DNA of 64,000 bases from the NCBI RefSeq assembly GCF_021728535.1, contig NZ_JAKKDU010000008.1, positions 62,001-126,000 on the forward strand, in the 5' to 3' direction. The translations under genes and the position numbers were made by a program. This document shows positions 52,414 through 59,520 of this stretch, one piece after another. Position 1 is the first letter of the stretch. Every line of letters starts with the position of its first letter. The DNA is from Wocania arenilitoris. Its GTDB lineage: Bacteria > Bacteroidota > Bacteroidia > Flavobacteriales > Flavobacteriaceae. The notes under the pieces were generated by a model that had not been told where the DNA came from, ran no database searches, and saw nothing but the letters and a program-made list of their open reading frames with translations.

Positions 52414-53304
52414 CTATATAAATTTATCAACTACATAAACAATTTGCACTAATGATATATATGATACGCTAACTAACATCAATTGTTTTGCTGATTTTTC
52501 AGTCATTAATTTAAATAATCGAATCGCATAATACAGCATCCATAACCCTAATAAAAAAACAACAATTGCAGCTACTATTGACAATTCTAATTGTCCCGTA
52601 AATCCAAACACAGGAATTATAGAGATTATTAAAGTCCAAACAGTATACATAATAGTCTGTACAGCAGTCCCTTTATCTTGTTTTCCAGTTGGCAACATAA
52701 CGAAGCCACCTTTTTTATAATCTTCAAATAAAAACCAGCCTATTGCCCAAAAATGAGGGAATTGCCAAAAAAATTGTAAAGCAAATAAGGTTCCTGGTTC
52801 TATACCAAAATCGTCTGTAGCAGCAACCCAACCTAACATAAACGGGATAGCTCCTGGAATTGCACCAACAAAAACGGCTAGAGGTGTTTTGGTTTTTAAA
52901 GGGGTATAAACACAGGTGTATAAAAATATTGAGATGGCACCAAACATAGCAGTTTGCTTGTTAATTGTGTACAAAATAATAACACCTAAAATCGTGAAAA
53001 TAGAAGCAATTATAAAAGCTGTATTAACTGACATACGTCCTGCTGGAATAGGTCGATCTTTAGTTCGATTCATTAACGCATCTAAATCCTTTTCAATAAT
53101 TTGGTTAAACGCGTTTGATGCCCCAACCATAAAGTAACCGCCAAAAGCTAGTAAAACCAAGGTTTTAAAATCTACCGTTTCTGCACCTAACAAATAACCT
53201 GCAAGCGATGAAAACACAACACTTAATGCTAATCGCATTTTTGTGATTTCTTTAAAATCTGAAATTACAGAATGTGTTGTTAATGAAGATTTTGAGTTAC
53301 TCAA
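52414..53304 (-). CDS. ctaB: Protohaem IX farnesyltransferase (haem O synthase)
   Basis: UbiA-family membrane enzyme adding a farnesyl chain to haem b for the oxidase. About 296 residues with eight to nine helices. Motifs: NAFNQIIEKDLDALMNRTKDRPIP (first aspartate-rich site), YTPLKTKTPLAVFVGAIPGAIP, FALQFFWQFPHFWAIGWFLFEDYKKGGFVMLP (second site). A longer frame begins with TTG at 53343, but that codon is inside a TATCTTTG promoter box. The TTG at 53304, preceded by AAGGA, is the better start. Confidence 0.93.
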   Translation of the reverse strand: MSNSKSSLTTHSVISDFKEITKMRLALSVVFSSLAGYLLGAETVDFKTLVLLAFGGYFMVGASNAFNQIIEKDLDALMNRTKDRPIPAGRMSVNTAFIIASIFTILGVIILYTINKQTAMFGAISIFLYTCVYTPLKTKTPLAVFVGAIPGAIPFMLGWVAATDDFGIEPGTLFALQFFWQFPHFWAIGWFLFEDYKKGGFVMLPTGKQDKGTAVQTIMYTVWTLIISIIPVFGFTGQLELSIVAAIVVFLLGLWMLYYAIRLFKLMTEKSAKQLMLVSVSYISLVQIVYVVDKFI

Positions 53305-53340
53305 TGTTTCCTTATTCTTGGTCGCTTTATAACGCGAGTG

Positions 53341-53372
53341 CAAAGATACTTTATTAAAGCAATTTGAGCAAT
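53341..53372 (-). promoter_or_regulatory. Probable promoter of ctaB and the oxidase cluster
   Basis: On the minus strand ATTG (53372-53369), a 20-base spacer and TATCTTTG (53348-53341). The -7 box is a perfect TAnnTTTG; the -33 part keeps TTG. The start site would be near 53334. Confidence 0.6.
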
Positions 53373-53457
53373 GCTTTTTATTACTAAAAATTATTTCTAA
53401 TCGTTGAGCTAATCAATATTTTGTACTTTTATTGAAATTAATGTAACACCTCTTTTT

Positions 53458-54322
53458 ATGAAAACTTTAAAAGCCATTTTTTCTCTTATTGTTTTTTCTT
53501 TCTCTTTAATAGCCTGTGCACAAGCCAAAGATGTTATTATTAAAACCACAAAACTAAGCGACAACATTTATATGCTTGAGGGTAGAGGTGGTAATATTGG
53601 TGTTTCTGTAGGTGAAGATGGAGTTATTATGATTGATAGCCAATTTGCGCCATTAAGTGATAAAATTATAGCTACCATAAAAAAGCTAAGTGACAAAGAC
53701 ATTAAGTTTTTAGTCAATACACATCATCACGGAGACCATACTGGAGGAAACGGAAATATCTCAAAATTAGGAACTCAAATTATAGCACACGATAATGTTC
53801 GTAAATGGGTTAAAGCAAATGCAAAACAATCAGACAAGTCGTTACCTATCATCACTTTTAACGATAAGTTAAGCATTCATATTAACGGATAACAAGCTCT
53901 TATTTTTCATGTAGAAAACGCACATACTGATGGCGATGCAATGCTCTACTTTACACAAAGTAATGCACTACATACAGGAGATACCTATTTTAATGGTCGC
54001 TACCCATATATATTTAAAATCTGGCGGAAGTGTTAATGGTTATATTAATGCTATAAAAAGTGCTATGATTTTTGTAGATGAAAACACTAAAATAATTCCT
54101 GGTCATGGTAAATTATCAAATAAAACAGAATATGAGGCATTTTTAAAGATGCTTGAAACGATTAAAGCAAATGTTTTAGCCGAAATTAAGAATGGTAAAA
54201 CAGAAGCCGAAGTAGTTACCAACGCATCAATTACAAAAATTTATGATGATTTAGGATATAGTTGGAATTTTATTACCTCTGAAAAAATACGTAGTACTTT
54301 TTATAAAAGTTTGAAAAAATAA
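53458..54322 (+). pseudogene. Metallo-beta-lactamase-fold hydrolase, disrupted
   Basis: Lipoprotein or exported signal (LIACAQAK), then an MBL-fold domain with the metal site HHHGDH (His89, His91, Asp93, His94). The frame hits TAA at 53890-53892 in SIHING-stop-QALIFHVENAHTDGDAML. Past that stop it continues in frame through HTGDTYFNGRYPYI, then shifts near 54003-54015. The rest (LKSGGSVNGYINAIKSAM, IIPGHG with a metal His, to LKK at 54322) is in another frame. So there is one nonsense codon (a CAA-like position read as TAA) and one small indel. Everything else is intact, so the damage is recent. Related intact proteins are exported hydrolases of unknown substrate. Confidence 0.85.
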
Positions 54323-54324
54323 AC

Positions 54325-56433
54325 CTAATTATCAAAATACCAATTAAACAAATCGGTTCTTAATCCAAAATTAAACCAAACCGTATTGTTTTTAAATGTT
54401 GTTGCAGTAATAGCATCTGGATTAAAATTTCTTATACTAATATCAGTAAACAGCTTTAAATTTGATGCAGGATTAATTATATAACCTGCTTGCAGATTGC
54501 CATTAAAGGTTTTTGTTTTTATCCCTTGACCTACTTCAACACCATTATCAAAAGGTCTGTCGTCATAATCACGATAAACATCTCCTCCGTAGCTAAAGTT
54601 ATCTGTACCATCATTAAAATCTAATCCTCTAACACCAAAAATAAGCTTAGCATCGGCAAACCAACGTTTGTAATTGTAGCGCCCAATTAAAATAGCTTCA
54701 CTAAAATTTGCACCCCACAAATGCGCCATAGATTGATTATTATGTCCATAATTTGTAGCAATAGTATTGTGCGAATAGGTATAAGGCCTAACTCTATTGT
54801 ATTCAAACTGAAGCATTAAATTATTAACTTTAAAGGCATTAAAATATTTAACCCCAATTTGATAACCGTACTTATTTTTCCAACTTCTTTCACCCGCTTT
54901 TACATCACTTAGTGAAAATTCATCTAAAATAAATTGACTATAAATATTTACATTATCATTCCATTTATATTTTGCCGATGCCCCAAGAATGGCATTTCCA
55001 GCATCTTGACCTGTTTCAAACTCAATGGCTCTGTAAAATATTATTGGGTTTAAATAATTTACATCAAAACCTCTATCGTTTGCATTAGTCCAAATAACAG
55101 ATTCAAATAGACCTAAATTAAATCGTTTAGACACATTCCAACTTAAATAATGGTTTGCTATATATTTGGTTAAAAAGGCTCCATCTTCTGTAACTTCTGG
55201 TCTTACATCCCTTAGCCACATCCAAGTATTTGTGTATTTAATTTTCCAAAACTTAGTGTTCAACTTTAAAAATGGATGCGGACTCGCCACATCGCTTATC
55301 AACAATGAGCGGTAGCCATCGCCTATAAAATTTTTACCATGCCCAAACTGCACATTTATAAACTTAGCAGGTGCATACGATAAATAAGCTTCGGCTACCG
55401 GATAATCGTAAGAATCTGTTTTAAATCGTTTTGCAATACCACGACCAGGAATTATGGCTGGATCTGGTCCAAAAGCTTTCAAACTTTCGGCATATTGATT
55501 AACGTATTGCGCAAATCTACCTTGACTCTCAAAAACTGAAGCATAAAAATTTAATTTTTTTCCTAAACCACCTCGTACTAAAAAACCTCGCGTATTGTTA
55601 TATGTAGAACTAAATTCGGCATCGGTATCTTTTCCAACTTGTAAATCTAAAATAGGATCTAGAGTGAACCAATAATCTTTTCCTTGTAACTCAACTAAAT
55701 GTTCGTTCCAAAGTTTTCGTCCTGCCCAAGTACTTGCTTCTTTTAGCAACTTATCTTTTTCAGCTTTAAAATCGTAATATTTTGAAACTTCATCGTAGAC
55801 AAAAGGTTTTGAAGCGGTATGGCTATTAGTACCAATCAAATTCATTTGTCTATCAAATCTAGAATAATCGCTATGCGTAAAAGGAATGTTTAACTGACTA
55901 GTATACCCCTTACTTTCAAAAGCTGATAAACTTTCGTTTACTTTATCAAACTCTGATTTGGCAGCAGCTTCTAGTTTAGAAATTTCATTAATCTTTTTAG
56001 CTTCTTCTTCAGTTTGTATAGCTTCTGATTGATTTACCAATGGTATTTTTATAGCAACGGAATACTGTTTATACGTTTTTCTGCCATTATAAGTTGCCTG
56101 TTTTACCTTGGGCAAAAGGGAAAATACCCGTTTAGCTTCCTCTTTTAGTTCATTGTAAATGGCATCAACATAAACCACCTTAAATTGCCCAAGGGTATCA
56201 ACCTCAAAAAGTAGAGCAACATCGCCTTTATAATTTTCATCTAAAGCTTTTTGCGGCACTTTAAAGTTGTTGTAAATATGAGTGAATACTTTGTTGTTAA
56301 AACACTGTTGCAAAACGTCAATTTCTACACTTTCGCAATCTGGAAAAACTGGCGGTTTTTCGTATTGAAAAGCACCTTGAGAGAAGATATTATTTTGAAT
56401 TAAAAGTAGAAATAGGACAACGAATCGCTTCAT
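54325..56433 (-). CDS. remB: RemB-like gliding motility outer-membrane protein
   Basis: 702 residues. Signal peptide (FLLLIQNNIFSQ). Residues about 25-135 form a TonB-C-like module (PPVFPDCESVEIDVLQQCF, VALLFEVDTLGQFKVVYVDA, VFSLLPKVKQ, YSVAIKIPL). After a charged linker comes a large beta-barrel with Wzi-like aromatic strands (DYWFTLDPILDLQVGKD, FINVQFGHGKNFIGDGYRSL, FLKLNTKFWKIKYTNTWMW, YLNPIIFYRAIEFETGQDAGN). I recall this layout for RemB of Flavobacterium johnsoniae, which affects gliding; the assignment rests on memory of that family. It is convergent with the disrupted MBL gene, 2 bases apart. Confidence 0.65.
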   Translation of the reverse strand: MKRFVVLFLLLIQNNIFSQGAFQYEKPPVFPDCESVEIDVLQQCFNNKVFTHIYNNFKVPQKALDENYKGDVALLFEVDTLGQFKVVYVDAIYNELKEEAKRVFSLLPKVKQATYNGRKTYKQYSVAIKIPLVNQSEAIQTEEEAKKINEISKLEAAAKSEFDKVNESLSAFESKGYTSQLNIPFTHSDYSRFDRQMNLIGTNSHTASKPFVYDEVSKYYDFKAEKDKLLKEASTWAGRKLWNEHLVELQGKDYWFTLDPILDLQVGKDTDAEFSSTYNNTRGFLVRGGLGKKLNFYASVFESQGRFAQYVNQYAESLKAFGPDPAIIPGRGIAKRFKTDSYDYPVAEAYLSYAPAKFINVQFGHGKNFIGDGYRSLLISDVASPHPFLKLNTKFWKIKYTNTWMWLRDVRPEVTEDGAFLTKYIANHYLSWNVSKRFNLGLFESVIWTNANDRGFDVNYLNPIIFYRAIEFETGQDAGNAILGASAKYKWNDNVNIYSQFILDEFSLSDVKAGERSWKNKYGYQIGVKYFNAFKVNNLMLQFEYNRVRPYTYSHNTIATNYGHNNQSMAHLWGANFSEAILIGRYNYKRWFADAKLIFGVRGLDFNDGTDNFSYGGDVYRDYDDRPFDNGVEVGQGIKTKTFNGNLQAGYIINPASNLKLFTDISIRNFNPDAITATTFKNNTVWFNFGLRTDLFNWYFDN

Positions 56434-56567
56434 AAAATTTAATAAGAATTGATTTTGAGCAGAAAGATACTATATTTTATTAGATTAGTAAGCCTTAAAA
56501 TTGTTAGAGATTTCTCAAAAATACGAGCTAAATAATTAAGAAGCTGAAAATAAATTCAGGTCAAGAA

Positions 56568-56598
56568 AAACCGCTATCATTTTATTTGATAACGGTTT
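56568..56598 (-). terminator. Terminator after the first tonB gene
   Basis: AAACCG-C-TATCA and TGATA-A-CGGTTT pair with one mismatch around TTTTATT; on the minus strand T5 follows. It lies about 27 bases after the TonB stop. Confidence 0.75.
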
Positions 56599-56624
56599 AT
56601 ATGCTTTTAAATTATAAAGCTATT

Positions 56625-57410
56625 TTATTGTACTTTAAATTTAATAGGTAATGTGTAAATAACATCTACATTTTTATCGTTTTGTTTCCCTGGTGTCATT
56701 TCTGGCATTAAATTAATAACTCGAATTACCTCACCTTCTAATTTTGGATGGGGTGCTCTAGTTTTAATATTATTAACTTTTCCTGTTTTATCAATAGTGA
56801 ATTGCACATCAATTTTCTGCACACCAGTTAAACCATACTCAGAAGCAATATCATCTCCCTGAAATTTTCGTTGAATAAGATTGGTTATTTTTTTAGACAT
56901 ACACCTTTTCCTTTCATCATTATTTTTTGCTTTTTCGCACCCTGGATAGATAGGTGCATTTTGTATAAAAGCAATAGGGACTGGAACATCTTCTGGCACA
57001 GGGGTTACTTCAATATCTCCCGGATCAATTGGCGGATTTACATCATCTGAAGGTTTTTCTGGTTCATTCTCAAATGGAAGATCTGGTGTATCATTTGGCA
57101 CTTCTTCAAACTTATTAGATTGTTCTTTTTGTTTTTGTTTTACAGGTTCATCAACAACAGGTTTTAATGTTATGATTATTGGCACATCAATATAAGTTGG
57201 AGGATCTACAGGAGGCAAATCTCCATAATCATGGATAGTTGTTTCAAACTTCATTTCAAACAATCCATAAGTGGTAAGCAAACACACTATTAACCCAATT
57301 TGAAAGTAAAGGGTTGAGTTTTTTTGTAAATTTGCATCATGTTTTTGTGGTTTTTTCACGATTTGCTCATTTTGCCGAATGAGTTCGTGAGTCTTCTTTG
57401 GAATTCTCAT
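56625..57410 (-). CDS. TonB-family energy transducer (first copy)
   Basis: 261 residues. A cytoplasmic start (KKTHELIRQNEQIVKKPQKH), one helix (LYFQIGLIVCLLTTYGLF), a proline/acid-rich periplasmic linker (about 75-145) and a C-terminal TonB module (about 147-260). The module has FIQNAPIYPGCEKA, RKRCMSKKI, YGLTGVQKIDVQFTIDKTG, RAPHPKLEGEVIR, MTPGKQNDK and YTLPIKFKVQ. TonB passes the proton motive force to outer-membrane transporters. The linker has acid/proline blocks rather than the usual Pro-Lys/Pro-Glu repeat. Downstream of the second copy on the same strand, but separated from it by a terminator. Confidence 0.9.
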   Translation of the reverse strand: MRIPKKTHELIRQNEQIVKKPQKHDANLQKNSTLYFQIGLIVCLLTTYGLFEMKFETTIHDYGDLPPVDPPTYIDVPIIITLKPVVDEPVKQKQKEQSNKFEEVPNDTPDLPFENEPEKPSDDVNPPIDPGDIEVTPVPEDVPVPIAFIQNAPIYPGCEKAKNNDERKRCMSKKITNLIQRKFQGDDIASEYGLTGVQKIDVQFTIDKTGKVNNIKTRAPHPKLEGEVIRVINLMPEMTPGKQNDKNVDVIYTLPIKFKVQ

Positions 57411-57470
57411 AATTATTATAGTTTATAATGTTAATATTATAATAAAATCACAATAAGCATACCAAAAAAG

Positions 57471-57500
57471 AAATCCCGTTACAAATTTGTAACGGGATTT
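57471..57500. terminator. Perfect palindromic terminator after the second tonB gene
   Basis: AAATCCCGTTACAAA is followed at once by its exact reverse complement; on the minus strand TCTTTTTT follows. It lies 84 bases after the stop of the upstream TonB gene. Confidence 0.85.
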
Positions 57501-57510
57501 TATTATTTAG

Positions 57511-57535
57511 ATTCCTGCCTTTGCAGTAATGATAA
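57511..57535 (+). repeat. ATTCCYGC-type hairpin repeat, copy 3
   Basis: ATTCCTGC-CTTT-GCAGTAAT plus GATAA; one mismatch in the stem. It sits between the terminator and the TonB stop, in the same orientation as the other copies. Confidence 0.7.
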
Positions 57536-57583
57536 TTTCAATAGATACATCGCTACAAAAGTACCGATGAAAGACTTTTCAAT

Positions 57584-58306
57584 TTAATCTTGTACTTGGA
57601 AAACTATTGGTAAAGAATATGGAACAGTTACAGCTTTTCCTCTTTGCTTTCCTGGTTTCATTTTAGGTAGCATACCAACAACACGTTTGGCTTCTTTCTC
57701 TAAACCTGGATGTGGTGCTCTTGCACGAATACCTACTACGCTACCTGTTTTATCAATTTTAAAAATCACGTTAATACGTTGTCTTCCTGACAAACCTAAA
57801 TCACCAGCTAAATCTGTATTAAACTTTCTAGTAACAAGCTTTTGAATCTTTTCAGACATACAAGCTTTCTTCTCATTATTAGTTCTCTTTTTTTCGCATC
57901 CTGGGAAAACAGGTACATTTTCAATTACTGCAAAAGGGACTTCTATATCTTCTTCTACTTCTTCTACTTCAACTTCTTCAACCTCAACAATTTCAGTTTC
58001 TTGATCAGATTCTGTAGATTCTATAACCGTTTCCTCAACCTCTTCTTCATCCTCAACAACCTCAATAACTTCAGGAGCTGCTGGTGGCGGTGGCGGTGGC
58101 GGTGGCGTTTTTATTTGTTCAATTAGTGGAATTTCTTCCTCATCTAAATCATCTAAATTTAACTGTCCTAAATCTAGATCAGATTTATCATATGTTTTGT
58201 AGTTAATGGCATAATTTGTTAAAAAAAGCATTAAACATAAGCCGATTGCGAAATACAGCGAACTGTTTCTACCTACATTTGCTTTAGGATTTTTTTTAGG
58301 TTCCAT
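57584..58306 (-). CDS. TonB-family energy transducer (second copy), acidic linker
   Basis: 240 residues. Short basic start, one helix (LYFAIGLCLMLFLTNYAI), a block of eight prolines (KTPPPPPPPPAAPE), then about 50 residues almost entirely Glu/Val/Asp/Thr (EVVEDEEEVEETV, EVEEVEVEEVEEDI), and the C-terminal TonB module (FAVIENVPVFPGCEKKRT, KKACMSEKI, LSGRQRINVIFKIDKTGS, RAPHPGLEKEAKR, KMKPGKQRGKAV, YSLPIVFQVQD). The module is closer in sequence to the second M56 module than to the other TonB. The linker should stay extended across the periplasm by charge repulsion. Confidence 0.93.
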   Translation of the reverse strand: MEPKKNPKANVGRNSSLYFAIGLCLMLFLTNYAINYKTYDKSDLDLGQLNLDDLDEEEIPLIEQIKTPPPPPPPPAAPEVIEVVEDEEEVEETVIESTESDQETEIVEVEEVEVEEVEEDIEVPFAVIENVPVFPGCEKKRTNNEKKACMSEKIQKLVTRKFNTDLAGDLGLSGRQRINVIFKIDKTGSVVGIRARAPHPGLEKEAKRVVGMLPKMKPGKQRGKAVTVPYSLPIVFQVQD

Positions 58307-58365
58307 AATTTAATTGTTTTTGAAGATTGCTAAAATAACTATTTATTTGTCAAAAAAGCAAACGT

Positions 58366-58743
58366 TTATATATTTTTAATATATGCTTTTTTGTTAATTA
58401 ACAATATTAACATCATAATTAACACACCTAGAGTATTAGCAACAGCATCATAAACATCAGTATGTCTCGACGCTGTAATACTCCCTTGTAATACCTCAAT
58501 TATTATACCAAATATTATTGAAAACAATGTAGCATAAAGTATCGCCTTTGTTTTTTTGCATTTAAACTTGAAAAAAAACGTGTTAACCCATAAAAAAGCT
58601 AACACACTATATACTAAAAAATGAAATATTTTATCGGCATGCGAAATTCCCACATTTGGTAAGTTATTTATTTTAACTAAACTCACCAAAGCCAGAGCAA
58701 GCGTATAGAATATCGCAATTATAAGTGCATACTTTTTAAGCAC
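58366..58743 (-). CDS. VanZ-family membrane protein
   Basis: 125 residues, four helices. The segments [35 protein letters not shown] and [29 protein letters not shown] hold the conserved DKxxHF and E-xx-Q-xxxxxR-xxDxxDxxaNtxG pattern of the VanZ family. No resistance role is implied: VanZ-like proteins are widespread in flavobacteria, beside gcvH. Its start overlaps the gcvH stop by 8 bases. Confidence 0.9.
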   Translation of the reverse strand: MLKKYALIIAIFYTLALALVSLVKINNLPNVGISHADKIFHFLVYSVLAFLWVNTFFFKFKCKKTKAILYATLFSIIFGIIIEVLQGSITASRHTDVYDAVANTLGVLIMMLILLINKKAYIKNI

Positions 58744-59116
58744 CTATAAGTGCTTTATAATCGTCAGCAGACATAAGGTTTTCAACCTGAGAAAGGTCTG
58801 AGCACTTTAGTTTTATCATCCAGCCATCACCATAAGGGTCACTATTTACTTTTTCTGGCTCGTCTTCTAAAGCTTCATTAAACTCAATAATTTCACCAGA
58901 TAATGGTAAAAATAAATCTGATACTGTTTTTACAGCTTCAACGGTTCCGAAAACTTCTTCAGCATCAAGGGTTTCGTCAACAGTTTCAACCTCAACATAT
59001 ACAATATCTCCTAATTCGCTCTGAGCAAAATCGGTAATACCAATGGTTGCTATGTCGCCTTCAATACTAATCCACTCGTGGTCTTTAGTGTACTTTAATT
59101 CTGATGGAATGTTCAT
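58736..59116 (-). CDS. gcvH: Glycine cleavage system H protein
   Basis: Carries the lipoyl arm that shuttles the aminomethyl group between the P, T and L proteins. 126 residues. The lipoylated lysine is Lys63 in [41 protein letters not shown] and the later [10 protein letters not shown] are family landmarks. It has its own perfect promoter 32 bases upstream and is coupled to VanZ. No other gcv genes are in the window. Confidence 0.97.
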   Translation of the reverse strand: MNIPSELKYTKDHEWISIEGDIATIGITDFAQSELGDIVYVEVETVDETLDAEEVFGTVEAVKTVSDLFLPLSGEIIEFNEALEDEPEKVNSDPYGDGWMIKLKCSDLSQVENLMSADDYKALIGA

Positions 59117-59147
59117 TATAATAATTTAAGTTGGATGTTTATTTTGA

Positions 59148-59178
59148 CAAATGTATTTATTCGGATTATAATTTCAAA
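59148..59178 (-). promoter_or_regulatory. gcvH promoter, full Bacteroidota consensus
   Basis: On the minus strand TTTG (59178-59175), a 19-base spacer and TACATTTG (59155-59148) match TTTG-N19-TAnnTTTG exactly. The start site should be near 59141, about 25 bases before the ATG. Confidence 0.85.
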
Positions 59179-59222
59179 TAGATTGTATAATAAAAAATAA
59201 TTTGATTGCTTTTATATTGATT

Positions 59223-59406
59223 AACCTGTTGTGCATTTTGATAAAATTCTGTCAATTCGAGTAAATTTTACGATTGAAATGAGTAAAATTTGTATCGAGA
59301 ATAAGAATTTTAAATTATTAATTAGTTCTCGATACAATTTTTCGTGCCTCAAAATCACTCGAACTGACCTATAACAATCATTTTGTTTCAAAATGCATAA
59401 CGGGTT
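59223..59406. repeat. Very long hairpin-forming inverted repeat between sprA and gcvH
   Basis: Three nested arm pairs in register: AACCTGTTGTGCATTTTGA (59223-59241) with TCAAAATGCATAACGGGTT (59388-59406), 19 bp with two G-U pairs; GTCAATTCGAGT (59251-59262) with ACTCGAACTGAC (59357-59368), one mismatch; AAAATTTGTATCGAGAA (59285-59301) with TTCTCGATACAATTTTT (59326-59342). The loop is 24 bases. No coding frame. Pieces resemble the GTATCGAGAA/TCGAACTGAC repeats I recall between genes of flavobacteria. Confidence 0.8.
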
Positions 59407-59450
59407 TGATTATTAAAACTTTACGTTTATCAATTATTTTTCATTATTAG

Positions 59451-59475
59451 TTTCCCGCATACGCGAGAATGACAA
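59451..59475 (+). repeat. ATTCCYGC-type hairpin repeat, copy 4
   Basis: TTTCCCGC-ATAC-GCGAGAAT plus GACAA, next to the sprA terminator; same orientation as the other copies, with a weaker stem. Confidence 0.65.
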
Positions 59476-59487
59476 TCTCAGCGAAAA

Positions 59488-59508
59488 CCTCGATGCAAGC
59501 ATGCGGGG
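59488..59508 (-). terminator. Terminator after sprA
   Basis: CCTCGATGC and GCATGCGGGG can pair around AA, with one mismatch and one bulge; on the minus strand TTTT follows. It lies 13 bases after the sprA stop. Confidence 0.55.
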
Positions 59509-59520
59509 AATTCTTTTTGA

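Noticed and set aside
53458-54322. Beta-lactamase gene
   Set aside because: The metallo-beta-lactamase fold is shared by many hydrolases; the gene is disrupted and nothing specific to beta-lactamases is visible.
57842-58126. 94-codon frame opposite tonB
   Set aside because: It is the mirror of the Pro8 and Glu/Val repeats and reads as Trp/Arg and Phe/Asn/Leu low-complexity sequence.
58366-58743. Teicoplanin resistance (VanZ)
   Set aside because: VanZ-family proteins are common next to gcvH in flavobacteria; no van cluster is present.
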